Source: Cristatella mucedo (lineage: Eukaryota; Bryozoa; Phylactolaemata; Cristatellidae). Taken from it: a stretch of 63,039 nucleotides of DNA. The stretch is from assembly GCA_009760855.2 (NCBI GenBank), contig WPIO01000382.1, forward strand, positions 1 through 63,039. The letters run 5' to 3'. Position numbers and translations under genes: made by a program. This document shows positions 34,866-43,800 of the stretch, in pieces; position 1 is the first letter of the stretch; the number at the start of each line of letters is the position of its first letter. The notes beneath the pieces are model-generated. The model did not search any database and was not told the origin of the DNA. It was given only the letters and a program-made list of their open reading frames with translations.

Positions 34866-35322
34866 CTATTCTGTGTTGGGTAGTGATAAGGTTTTCGGCT
34901 CTCAAATTGATTGTGATGTATGTTTAATTGCTAATAGAAAACTAAAAAATTATATTGCTAGTTCTCAACCTATGCGATTTCCTCAAATGTTATTTGTTTA
35001 AGTGTTTGAACCAATAGCAGCTAAATATTTAGAAATCAAATTAGATAAAAGTATTGAGAATTCAAATGAGTATTTCACTAGTGATGGAGTTTATCGCAAT
35101 TCTCCAGATGGAATTATTGATCAAGACACATTAATAGAAATTAAATGTTTTTGGAGTAGAAGTATAGTTGAAGATTTAATTCCAAAACAGTATCTTGCTC
35201 AATGTCTATTAGGATTACATGTACTAAAATTAAGTAGATGTTTTTATAGTGAATTTGAAATATTCGTCCATGGATTGAATTGCCATGATATACCTAAAGA
35301 TTATGTAATAATAATAGTATAA
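34866..35322 (+). pseudogene. YqaJ/lambda-exonuclease-like viral recombinase nuclease
   Basis: Members of this PD-(D/E)XK family resect DNA 5' ends for recombination. The readable frame has FEPIAAKYLEIKL (the family's E-P-x-A-x-x-Y/F-type block), SPDGII with the catalytic Asp, and LIEIKC with the E-x-K pair. Then QYLAQCLLGL follows, like the helix after the active site. A TAA at 34999-35001 interrupts the front, and the N-terminus is cut by the block edge. The C-terminus ends at the LINE-A insertion. Exonucleases of this type occur in several large DNA viruses and are not part of the standard Polinton core. Confidence 0.75.
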
Positions 35323-35526
35323 AATAATAATAATTCACTTGATAAAGCACCCTCAGAGAACTTAATCTCTCTCTAGGCGCTTTACATTTGCTGTATAGTG
35401 AAATGCAATTGAATGGTAAGTAAAATCATGCTTGAAAAATAAACGAAATGAATAATATGGTTAGGGGTGACATGCACAGGGTCAGCATGCAAATGTGGTT
35501 AGTGGCAGCATGCACAGTGTCAGCAG
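35323..35526 (-). mobile_element. LINE-A 3' end inserted in viral block 3
   Basis: (AAT)n tail, GAGAACTTAATCTC and GTCAGCATGCAAATG match the LINE-A 3' UTR on the minus strand. Its position between viral genes shows LINE-A was active after the virus integrated. Confidence 0.8.
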
Positions 35527-35648
35527 CGGTTGGGACAGTTAGAATTCCAACTAATTATGTTTTGACATGCCCGTAACAGAACCGCTTTTCATGTATTTAC
35601 TTAAAGAAGAAAAATACTTTGATTTTGAATTTGATATAATAAGTTATT

Positions 35649-35789
35649 ATGGAAGATTTAACAATAAAAAGAGTTTTTGGTTATGACATTAAATATTATA
35701 TAAAAAAAGTTGAGATACAAGTAGTTGAGGAAGAAGATCCGTTTAGATTTGCAAGAATAGTTACTGTAATTAGAGAAATAAATAAATAG
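35649..35789 (+). CDS. Small viral open frame, 46 residues
   Basis: An intact ATG-to-TAG frame, charged and AT-rich like its viral neighbours (starts MEDLTIKRVFGYD). It resembles no family known to me. No TATAGA motif precedes it. Confidence 0.35.
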   Translation: MEDLTIKRVFGYDIKYYIKKVEIQVVEEEDPFRFARIVTVIREINK

Positions 35790-35819
35790 AAGTAAAATAA
35801 TAATTAATAAATATATACA

Positions 35820-36720
35820 GAAAAAGTCCAAGATTCACAGTGAGGAATATGCATCAAAAGTTAACGGTATTTCACTATCTGATCTAAATGCAAATGGTAA
35901 TGTAACTTCAAATTTATCCGATCCGATTAATGACTCAGATGCTGTAACAAAATCTTATGCAGATGCAAACTTTGTTGTTAATTCAGGAATAGCCCTTAAT
36001 CTTCAGGTAAGATAATTACAAATCTTGGAGCAGGTGTAAATCCTACTGACGCTGTAAATCTCAGTCAAGTAAGTAATTATGTAAAGAACTGGTGATACGA
36101 TGAGTGGAGACTTAAACATAAATAGCTATCCCATAACATCTAATTATTGGAATTCTGGTAATAACAAACCAGTAGTATTAAATGATGATTATTGCGTTAC
36201 TTATGGAGGAATGAAACTAGATGTATTACTTAAAGCATTTCCATCAACATCTAATATTGATATGGGAGGATATTCAATAACTAATGTTGCAGAGCCTGTT
36301 AATGCTTTTGACGTTGCAACTAAATCTTATGTTGATTAAACAGTAAAAAAAAAACAGAAGTACTAGCTCTTTCGTTGGATCTCAATGCAAAGAACTCAAT
36401 ACTAAATCTATCAACACCATATTCATGGACAAAATAAAACGGCTCCTCCTATAATGACATTAAATGTAATGGTTGTTGGAGCATCTAATTGTATGTTTCT
36501 AAAACCTAGTACTGATACAACTGCTGTATCTGGAGATGTAAGAACAATAAGTACATCACCAACAGTGTGTGGACTTAAAGTAATATGCTTACTTTACAAG
36601 ATTACCGACAGGCTATTACTTCATTGATACTACTGGAAAACTATGAGTAAACCTCTTGGTCAGTTATATTGCCTCCTGAATAGTATAAATGATATATTAA
36701 GACTATTAACTCTTTTAACT
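35820..36720 (+). pseudogene. Phage-tail-fibre-like repeat protein (candidate attachment fibre)
   Basis: Blocks of the type (I/V)-x-D/F-V/A-T-K-S-Y-x-D recur: DAVTKSYAD near 35940, TDAVNLSQV near 36050, and FDVATKSYVD at 36310-36339. Between them are NL/NVxxPx turns and a GDTMSGDLNIN-type block, all standard in phage tail fibres and trimeric receptor-binding proteins. Two frameshifts (about 36010 and 36090) and several stops after 36340 break it. In the family each repeat forms a turn of a trimeric beta-helix. In this virus it would plausibly attach to the host cell, which is inference. Confidence 0.6.
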
Positions 36721-37101
36721 TTGTTGCTTTACGTTTACCTTTAAGAAGAGGGAATAGAACAATAGATATAGAACAAATAGCTTCATGATCTAAACAATGA
36801 TGTAATAGAGTAGAGCAACATTGTTTTTTTAATTGTTTCTTAACTAATGAATGTAATTTAGTTGGTCTCTCTTTTTTAATGAATTAGTATTTATGTTACA
36901 TTTAGAACAAATTACAATTGCATCATTACGCATAAGACTAGAATCAAATTCTGTTTCTTGCATATTTTTATCACAGATATCACAAAGTATTTCATATTTT
37001 CTTTTTGGTCTCTTTCTTTCTTGATGACAGTAAGGATATTTTCCTTCTAGATAGTCAATTTCATTAAATGCATTTAAACATGTTTCACAAAATATTTCCA
37101 T
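36690..37101 (-). pseudogene. Zinc-ribbon protein of unknown role
   Basis: Cys pairs C5/C8, C40/C43 and C65/C68 plus a C25-H26 pair are consistent with two zinc-binding modules. RKRPKRK at residues 29-35 looks like a nuclear localisation signal. The open frame stops at 36844, but coding continues in another frame to about 36690 (KKQCCSTLLHHC), so a frameshift is likely. The start is supported by TATAGAGA directly before the ATG. It is divergent from the integrase with a 10-bp gap. Confidence 0.5.
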
Positions 37102-37111
37102 TCTCTATAGA
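37102..37111. promoter_or_regulatory. Shared bidirectional start-site motif TCTATAGA
   Basis: The palindrome TCTATAGA lies between the minus-strand zinc-ribbon ATG (37101) and the plus-strand ATG at 37112, so each gene has TATAGA immediately upstream of its start. This fits the motif seen at about ten other viral starts and suggests one core serves both directions. Confidence 0.5.
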
Positions 37112-37987
37112 ATGTCGTTTTTAACTCTAAATGAAAGAAAAACAGAAGGTAAATTCAATCCTGAGGTCAGATATAAGTCAATTATTCAAGCCAAGACCTA
37201 AGAAAATTCCACAAGGTTTCTTTAATATTGTTGATCCTAATGAAAATCATCAAGCAGACATTTTATACATGCCTAATGATTCTGGATATAAATATGCACT
37301 TAGTGTTATTGATGTTGTTGTAGATATAAAGATTCAAGACCTCTTAAAACTAAATCGTCTAAAGATGTAACAAAAGCAATAATAGATATTTACAATACAG
37401 GTCCTTTGAAATGGCCAAATAAAATGACAGTAGATCCGGGATCAGAGTTTAAAGGAGAGTTTGCTAAAGAAATGAAATAACATTAAACACAAATTATTGA
37501 AGGTACTAGTAAAACGAGTGTTGCATTTGTTGAAAGAATGAATAAAACAGTTGCTGAGAGAGCCTTTATTGCTCAGTATGAAAAAGAAATAGAAAGTATC
37601 AATGAAGGAGAATATACTAGAAACAGAGAGTGGATTGGTAATTTACCAAAGATTATTTGTTATCTAAATAATAGCGTTACGAAAGCAACTGGAGAGAAAC
37701 CTGTTAAAGCAATAAAAAAAGAAAAAATAAAACTAAAGAAACCAAAATATCATAGAAAAGTAGGAGGACAAGAACAGTTATTAGAACTTGGAACAACTGT
37801 TAGATATTTATTAGAACCTGTTGAAGGAGAAAATGAAAAGAGAAGAAGAGCTACAGATCCAATATGGAGTTTAACTAAACATACTATTGTTAGAATAATG
37901 GTATTGCGAGAACAACCGGCGCGTTTTTGGGTAAATGATGTTAAGAGAAGTTTTGTTAGAGAGGAGTTACAAGTTGTTAAGCCTTAG
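37112..37987 (+). pseudogene. Polinton-type DDE integrase (retroviral rve fold)
   Basis: The catalytic triad can be seen: the first Asp in HQADILYM, the second in TVDPGSEF and the Glu in FVERMNKTVAERAF. The C-terminal part has the Polinton-typical RRATDPIWS and RSFVREELQVV. Frameshifts lie near 37330 and 37480, and one also near the start, where the frame beginning at 37112 must shift to the core frame (open from 37131). Only about 30 residues precede the first core block, so the N-terminal HHCC zinc domain is missing. It overlaps the convergent membrane-protein gene by 11 bases. Confidence 0.85.
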
Positions 37988-38324
37988 AACTGTCTGGACT
38001 TTCTAATGGTTCAATTAATATTTCATCAAATTCTTCTTTAGTTATTTTATCATCATCTAAAGCTTCTACTATCTTTGAAACTAAACTATGATTTGCTTGA
38101 AGAGTAGATCTTTTCCTTCTATCAATTTGTGATATTGTACTATCTATTGAGATTATCATTGTTGATAACGCACCTAATACTGTTACTACATGAGAAAGTT
38201 CCTCATGTTTTTGAATATAAGTACTGGTTACTGTAATTGCAAGGCTTAAAAGAATACCTAAAAATTGAAAACCAGATGGTCTGACATTGTCCTGTATTAA
38301 TAAAAATCGTTTTATCAATAGCAA
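37977..38324 (-). CDS. Small two-helix membrane protein
   Basis: Two hydrophobic segments (about residues 18-36, FQFLGILLSLAITVTS; and 44-60, VVTVLGALSTMIISI) precede a hydrophilic C-terminal tail with an acidic stretch DDDKITKEEFDE. The N-terminal region is uncertain: TATTGATAAAACG looks like a decayed TATAGATAAAATG start in another frame. It is convergent with the integrase. A holin-like or envelope role is possible, but no family is recognised. Confidence 0.45.
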   Translation of the reverse strand: MLLIKRFLLIQDNVRPSGFQFLGILLSLAITVTSTYIQKHEELSHVVTVLGALSTMIISIDSTISQIDRRKRSTLQANHSLVSKIVEALDDDKITKEEFDEILIEPLESPDSSKA

Positions 38325-38333
38325 TCAATGGTA

Positions 38334-38341
38334 TGACGTCA
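38334..38341. promoter_or_regulatory. CRE-like palindrome TGACGTCA upstream of the repeat gene
   Basis: The perfect ATF/CREB consensus TGACGTCA lies about 70 bp before the ATG at 38412. A promoter role is plausible but unsupported by other elements; no clear TATA box was seen. Confidence 0.35.
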
Positions 38342-38635
38342 TGTACTAAATTTAGACCACAGGGGAAAAGCCTGATAGATCGCGCGAGTAGGAGTCATCC
38401 TCCTTTCCAAAATGGCCTCTTGCAATGATGAGGCGTTCGATGACGATAGCGATTGCGACGAGTCGTTTGACGTAAATGATTATATTATTTCAATTCCAGA
38501 CATGAAATTCTTTCATGAAGAAAAGTTAGAGCTAATGAATATGCTTGACTCAGTTGTTGAATTAAGATCGTTCATTAATGAGTCAATTACGTTAGCCGCC
38601 AATCTCTTGTCGGTCTCACCTAGTACTAGTCGATG

Positions 38636-38890
38636 TAATGTAATATATCTCCGTCAGTAACTCCACAAAGTCATAAAGACCGTGTGGGTGTTACGCAGGA
38701 GAGTTTTGTATAGCGCACTCACAGCCTAAGCGGCTTTCGGTACGCATTCGGTACCCTACAGACTTCGTCTCACGCAACAAAGAGAAAGTGGGAAGCATAG
38801 CAGAGTTAGGAGAGCAGTTGAGGTAGTGAGTAGCATGGAAGTAGCAGTTCAGGACCGCTGAAAAAAGATGTGCCATAGTCGGCAGTTGGA
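38636..38890 (-). mobile_element. LINE-B 3' fragment inserted in the repeat gene
   Basis: The tail is TAATGTAATATATCTCC on the plus strand; it extends to GGAGAGTAGATGTC. The gene sequence GATGT occurs on both sides, consistent with a 5-bp target duplication. It disrupts the reading frame. Confidence 0.75.
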
Positions 38891-38897
38891 GAGTAGA

Positions 38898-39093
38898 TGT
38901 CAAGAGGATGACTTGAAAGATCGTCTATCCTTACCATTCTCACCTAGTTCAAGTCGATGCCCAGAGGGTGACTTTTTTGACCGTCTATCCTTGTTAATCT
39001 CGCCTTGTTCAAGTCGATGCCTAAATGGTGACTTGAATGATCATCTATCCTGCATCTTTCTTGGGAGTTCGTGTCGATGCCCAGAGGGTGACA
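38898..39093 (+). repeat. 60-bp tandem coding repeats
   Basis: Three units of about 60 bp, each beginning near AGTCGATGCC and containing GACCGTCTATCC, plus a partial unit. Units differ by substitutions but keep the frame. Confidence 0.75.
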
Positions 39094-39125
39094 CGGCTCG
39101 GGTTTTGATTGTCAACGTTTATTAA

Positions 39126-39538
39126 ACTGTTTGTCAGATGCATGTCAAATATTTTAGGATTGCATGACGAGTCAACGCTTGAAAACGTAAGTATAAAGGT
39201 AAGTAAGGTATTACGGCGCACAGGGGAGGTGGGGGCAAGTAGAGTTTCAAGTTGATATACCACACCTGAATAGTAAGTAGACTTACTGGACCTATGGTTA
39301 AAGTGCTTGCCTCAATAAGTAACGAGCTTGAGATCGAATTTCACAACAACCTAAACATTTTTATTAATTATATAGTAAATATGTTCTGCTTTTGGTGAGT
39401 AGTCAGGCGGGTTTCCCATTTTGTGGACTTACACTCGAAGAGAGCATTTTGTAACGAGATCGAGCAAAAAGCGAGATCCAGTGAAAAAATGCTCGATTTG
39501 AGGGTGATGCTGCAAAAGGGAAAAATCACCTACTACTC
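39126..39538. other. Intergenic or intron-like stretch
   Basis: Two donor-like GTAAGT sites (39188, 39202) lie near the left end. Beyond them no exon, SINE or LINE was recognised. Confidence 0.4.
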
Positions 39539-39539
39539 C

Positions 39540-40590
39540 AATGCCAGTGAATTTTTTTAATGCAATTGTCGCAGAGTGTGCTGTGACATGCAATCAAAAA
39601 TAGAGCTTTTCGATTAGGATTTTTTTTTCGTTATATGGTGGAATGCTGTGGATTTCGGTGGATGATGGTATTGGCCTGAGCCACTGCAATCTTATTTCAG
39701 TGGACTTTGTGAGAACGCCTGAGCGTAATTGGACGACATTATCTGGGTACATTTTTCGCGTAGCGTAGTATCGCTCTCTTTTTGGAGCTGTTCGCAGCAG
39801 ATTTGGGGTGAATTTGGCGAGAACTGGAATGGATTGTGGTGTATTTCGGTGGATTGCGGTACAGGCGTCCGGCGTCAAAGCTCATTTGCATAAGTGAGCG
39901 TATTGCAGCGACGTGAAATTTTGTGGACAGATAAATTCGAACGTGCAGTACAATATCAGCAAAAATTTTGAGCTCGGCAACGCTTACGTCCGGTCTTTGC
40001 TAGCCTAAATGGAGTGGATTGCAGTGGATTATGGTGTATTGCGGTAATTCGTTGAACCGTTAGGGACTGGCGTTGGAGCAGACGTAAACTCTATGCAGCA
40101 GACCGTCGGCGTTTGTGGGAGGGTTGGGAGCGGCGGGCTCACGGGACTGCAGTGCGATAAAGATGAACTATGACCCCAAAGGTGATTGGTGGTTTTTCCC
40201 GACGGCTGTATTGCACTGTATCTCCGTCTATAACTCCTGGAAGTCATAAAGACTGTGTGGGGGTGTTACGCAAGAGAGTCTAATATAGCGAACTCGATGC
40301 CTAAGCGGCCTTCGGTACGCATTCGATAGCCAACAGACTTCGTCTCGTGCAACAAAGAGAAAGTGGGAAGCACAGCAGAGTCAGGAGAGCAGATGAGGTA
40401 GTGAGTGGCATGGAAGTAGCAGCTCAGGACCGCTGAAAAAGATGTGCCATAGTCGGCAGTTGGAGAGTAGATGTCGTTGCTTAAGAAATGTAGAAGCGAG
40501 TTTCCCATCTACGACCTTCAGCGCTAAAGCTTCTGCTGCCAACGGTCTTCAAGACGAGGAATGGTTTGTCTCATTCGCTGGCGACGCCAG
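39540..40590 (+). repeat. Repeat Y plus LINE-B, segmental duplication copy 2
   Basis: Same content and order as 33785-34835, including the LINE-B fragment at 40218-40560. The two copies bracket viral block 3 and the repeat gene. Confidence 0.75.
40218..40560 (-). mobile_element. LINE-B 3' fragment within duplication copy 2
   Basis: The 3' end lies at TATCTCCGTC (40218) and the fragment reaches the region coding LETFLLLKKCRS-like residues. It shares diagnostic variants with the fragment at 34462-34805. Confidence 0.7.
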
Positions 40591-40676
40591 GGCGAACGTA
40601 CGTACAGCTGCCAGAGTCGCCGCAGAAGCCGCTACGGAACGTGAAGAGAAAAAAGTAAGAGAAAAAGGAGAATAAG

Positions 40677-40731
40677 ACTTACTCCTCCACTTGGCTGGGC
40701 ATTGGACCGCCAGCTTCTCTGACTCAGATCG
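40677..40731 (-). CDS. Weak candidate host exon
   Basis: On the minus strand an AG after CTTCCTATG and a donor GTAAGT bound a short segment, open in the frame reading RCAERSESEKLAVQCPAKW. The acceptor lacks a strong pyrimidine tract. No neighbouring exon was found. Confidence 0.25.
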
Positions 40732-40759
40732 TTCAGCACACCTCATAGGAAGCTAAAAT

Positions 40760-41215
40760 ACAGTAGAGACTGCCTTTAGTTCGTATGCCTGTAAAGCATG
40801 GAAATCTCTTCCGACTGATGTCACGAGATTGCCTGACTGTAGAAATTAAAAAAACTAATAGCTCACCTATTTGTAACAGCATTTGGGTCCATGTGACTAT
40901 AATAACAATAATAATAATAATGACAACACACTTGATACAGCGCCCTCAGAGAACTCACATACGCTAGGCTATTTACATTTGCTGCAACGGTGACACGAAA
41001 AAATTATTCGGGCATTGCATGCTTATGCTTGCTAACACGTGCTGCACTAAACATTTTTGCTATTTTACCCTTTACATGTCACCTCTAGCTATGTTGCATT
41101 TGTTGAGACAGTGTAGGTAACCACCAACCACATGATCATAATTCGTTTGCAATGCATTTAAAGTGCTTAGAAAGAGATTGTTCACTGAGAATGCTATAAA
41201 AACGAAGTAAAATCA
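40760..41215. mobile_element. LINE-A 3' debris in both orientations
   Basis: A plus-strand C-terminal fragment (from TTTAGTTCGTATGCC) is followed by an ATA-type tract and a minus-strand 3' UTR (GCGCCCTCAGAGAACTC), then by a further plus-strand 3' UTR piece ending near AAAGAGATTG. All are diverged. Confidence 0.5.
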
Positions 41216-41379
41216 AAATCATGGTAAGTCAAATTGGAATAGCATAAAGAGGTCGCTGGAGTGGCACTAGGCTTGGTATATATTACTCTTGAGTGTGCAT
41301 ATATCGCGATCGTCATACATATGCTTGGAAAGGCATTTTTCAAGTGAGCTAAAATAATTTTTATTATTACTCATTGTAG

Positions 41380-41508
41380 TATCAGAGAGGAAACCGGAAC
41401 TCTTCTTATCCCTGGAATGAAAAAGGTCATTCCATAAAGATCATGCCAAAAGTGAGGATTGTAATTCTAAAGGAGATCTGCCGAGACAGCTCCTACAAGT
41501 TTTTATTG
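41380..41508 (+). CDS. Candidate host exon, 129 bp
   Basis: A T-rich acceptor ending TCATTGTAG and a donor GTAAGT bound a segment of exactly 43 codons, open in frame 1 only. The residues include PWNEKGHSIKI and RIVILKEICRD. The protein is not recognised, and no second exon was found in either direction. Confidence 0.4.
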
Positions 41509-41870
41509 GTAAGTCTAAATTTGAACTTTGTATGAAGGGCGCGCATGATTACGGGAAGAGTAGCCGTAGCGGCGTCCGGCTTCTAGGGAGCGCCTGTCTG
41601 CGTAGAAGGCGAGGAAGCGCTGTTGGCTTTGCTGAATGGATGTCGCCACTAACAATATTGTCGTTTTTGTTCTAGACATACTTCTTGGATAAAGGGACGA
41701 AGGTAAGACTGCGTTCGACTGCTTTGACCAAGCTCGCGGAAGCCGTATCACCCAATCACACTTCCTGCTTTGGCCCAGCCGAAGCACAATGCGGATATTT
41801 TTACCATTCATGCAAGTTATCTACCTCTAGACTTCGCGTAGCAGCAATATAGTTACCACCATGAGAAAAA
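41509..41870. other. Unassigned stretch after the candidate exon
   Basis: The 98-codon minus-strand open frame at 41515-41811 resembles nothing known and has no support. Possibly intron. Confidence 0.35.
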
Positions 41871-41873
41871 AGA

Positions 41874-42041
41874 CTAGCCGACTCAACAGTCTCTTTTCTA
41901 TAGCAAAAAAAGAGCCCTTGCGGCTGTCATCGTCGCTTGCAGTGACGACAAAGGACCGCCCACCACATGATTTGAATCCACGACCTCGGGGCCGAGGTCG
42001 CGAAAGCAATAGCTTTACCTAGTGAGCCATGACGGCTCACC
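41874..42041 (-). mobile_element. SINE-1 copy
   Basis: On the minus strand: head GGTGAGCCGTCATGGC, B-box-like GGATTCAAATC and the GGCTCTTTTTTTGC tail in the usual SINE-1 order. Confidence 0.7.
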
Positions 42042-42254
42042 AACCCTCTACGTGCATGTGCGCTTTCCTGCCTGCTGAGAAGAAGAGAGAAAAGAAGATG
42101 AGCGAGCGGAGCGCGAGCGTCCGCCGCAGGCAGGCAGACGTGGACAAGCGGAGATTAGCACTAGAGGGTCGTACGGCATGGTGCTGACCCATCCGTCGCA
42201 AAGGAATCCAGTATTATTAAAATTATTTAGCCGATACCGCCCGACCATGCGTGT

Positions 42255-42665
42255 GATGAATTACCGCAATCGACTGCAGAGCACCGCAATCCACTCCGAT
42301 GAGGCTAAAATCGACCTACATTTTCGTTGCCGAGCTAAGATTTTGGGCGTTTATAATAGTACACGTTTTTGAGTTTATCTATCTACCAAATTTCATGCCA
42401 TTGTGTGCAAGCAAGCGCACTTCTACAAATGATCTTCAACGCCGGAGACCTTTATCGCAATCCACATGAATTCACTTGAGTTCAGTACAAATCCACACCA
42501 AATCAGCTGCGAAAAGCTGAAAACAGTTTACAATATCTGACTAAGCTACCTGTAAAATGTACCAACACAATTTTGGACAATTCATCTTACGTGTTCTCAC
42601 AAAGTCTACTGAAATGAGATTGCAGTGGTCCGGGCCCATACCGAAATCCGCTGGCAACGAAAGAA
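42255..42665 (-). repeat. Inverted, diverged relative of repeat Y
   Basis: Reversed phrases ACCGCAATC, CCACTGAAATG-like and TTCTCACAAAGTC match the repeat Y segment AGTGGACTT...GAACGCC at lower identity. Confidence 0.5.
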
Positions 42666-42731
42666 ATCCGGTTCTATGACGTAATTTATTGGTTAAATAT
42701 AATTCCTTTCATTTATATTTAAAATATAAAT

Positions 42732-42868
42732 ATAATTCATTTATATAGCTCCCCAAATGAACTTAATCTCAATTCAGGCGCTTCACATATGCCTCGGCGA
42801 GCCCACGACCTCGGTCAGACCTTGGTCGGGGCGAGCACCTTAACCGCTAGACCAAACCAGCTCGGCTG
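42732..42868 (-). mobile_element. SINE-2 copy
   Basis: On the minus strand it runs from GAGCTGGTTTGGTCTAGCGG through GAGGTCGTGGGC to the LINE-A-like tail GAGATTAAGTTCATTTGG and ATATAAATGAA. Confidence 0.7.
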
Positions 42869-42874
42869 GTTAAC

Positions 42875-43196
42875 CGGGGACACCTGGCCCACTAGCCACG
42901 CCTCTGGTTCGACCGGCCGGGCTGCCCACTAATCTTTAATGGCCCAGTAATACCTGCTACTGCAAAATCCCCGCTGATTTCTTATCATCTGCGTCCCGGG
43001 TCCATAAACGTTCTCTTCTACCCAGGCTTCGCCCGCCAGTCATCGGAGAGAGTCGCCAAGTAAGCTTCAGCACTTTGGTATCAGCCGGTCGCTGCAGTAG
43101 GCCTAACCGTCGCTGTATAAGGAATCGCGTGAGTTTGCCGAGTTCTCAGAGGACGCTTTATCAAGTGCATTATTATTATTAATATTATTAAAATGC
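42875..43196 (+). mobile_element. SINE-3 copy with LINE-A tail
   Basis: The head contains GGTTCGACCGG, a B-box-like string. The 3' end is GAGTTCTCAGAGGACGCTTTATCAAGTGCATTATT with ATT units, the LINE-A end. A second copy lies inverted at 61735-62130, and it has about 60 bp more in the middle. Confidence 0.55.
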
Positions 43197-43446
43197 TGGG
43201 TGCTCAGTTAGCGAAGGCCTATACTGCGTGACCGCAACTGCGGTGTGTAAACCGTTCGCTGTGAAGGTCAGTACTGGGTCCGCCCTCAGCTCAGCCAGTA
43301 AACTGTAGTGTCTGCTCGTACTCATTTTAGTCGAAGTCTGGCTGCAGCTAGAGTCTCTGGTTTGATTAGAAACTGCCGCAGAAATTGCCGCAGCATCGTA
43401 ATGCCTAGTGGGCCAAAGCCGATAAGATATATATTTATAACATATA

Positions 43447-43612
43447 CTAGCTGATTTAAAAGCCAATTTTTGTATAGCGACAGAAGAGCCCTTACGGCTA
43501 TCACCACCTCTTGTAGTGGCAATAAAGGATCGCCCACTGCAGGACTCAAACCCACGACCTCGGACCGAGGTCGCGAAAACCAGCTGCCTTACCTAGTGCT
43601 CCATCAGCCGAT
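43447..43612 (-). mobile_element. SINE-1 copy
   Basis: Standard SINE-1 layout on the minus strand, ending at CTAGCTGATTTAAAAGCC. The 250 bp between this copy and SINE-3 is repeated in inverted form at 61483-61735. Confidence 0.7.
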
Positions 43613-43800
43613 GGGAGGCTACGAGCGGCTGGCCTAGCAGTCTATCGGCCGAATTCCTGCTGCCTCAGTGCACCTTCGGTGGGTGGGTGCCGACAGATTT
43701 TCTTCCTTCAAATGGAGGGAACAAGTATCTAATTAGACCGCATGCGATTAGGCTTTCAAGTCATCCTGTTTCTGAGCTTATTTTGAGATTTTCCATAACT

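Larger units (their letters stand above)
34865..38330. mobile_element. Viral block 3: exonuclease, fibre, integrase region of the Polinton-like virus
   Basis: AT-rich coding DNA with genes on both strands. A LINE-A 3' end has inserted at 35323-35526. The block lies between two copies of the repeat Y segmental duplication. Inverted termini were not found. Confidence 0.85.
38412..39125 (+). pseudogene. Host-like gene with 60-bp Cys-containing repeats, split by LINE-B
   Basis: The ATG has a good context (CCAAAATGG) and begins an acidic N-terminal region (MASCNDEAFDDDSDCDESF). After the LINE-B insert (38637-38890) the same reading frame resumes at the point of a duplicated GATGT. It then has three units of 20 codons with the pattern SRCPEGDxxDRLSLxxSP, plus a partial fourth, and ends at a stop at 39123. 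The last unit before the LINE also ends SPSTSRC. No family is recognised. Two GTAAGT donor-like sites follow at 39188 and 39202. Confidence 0.5.

Noticed and set aside
38868-39125. Start of the repeat protein at 38868
   Set aside because: That ATG lies in LINE-B sequence; the natural start is at 38412 and the LINE-B is an insertion.
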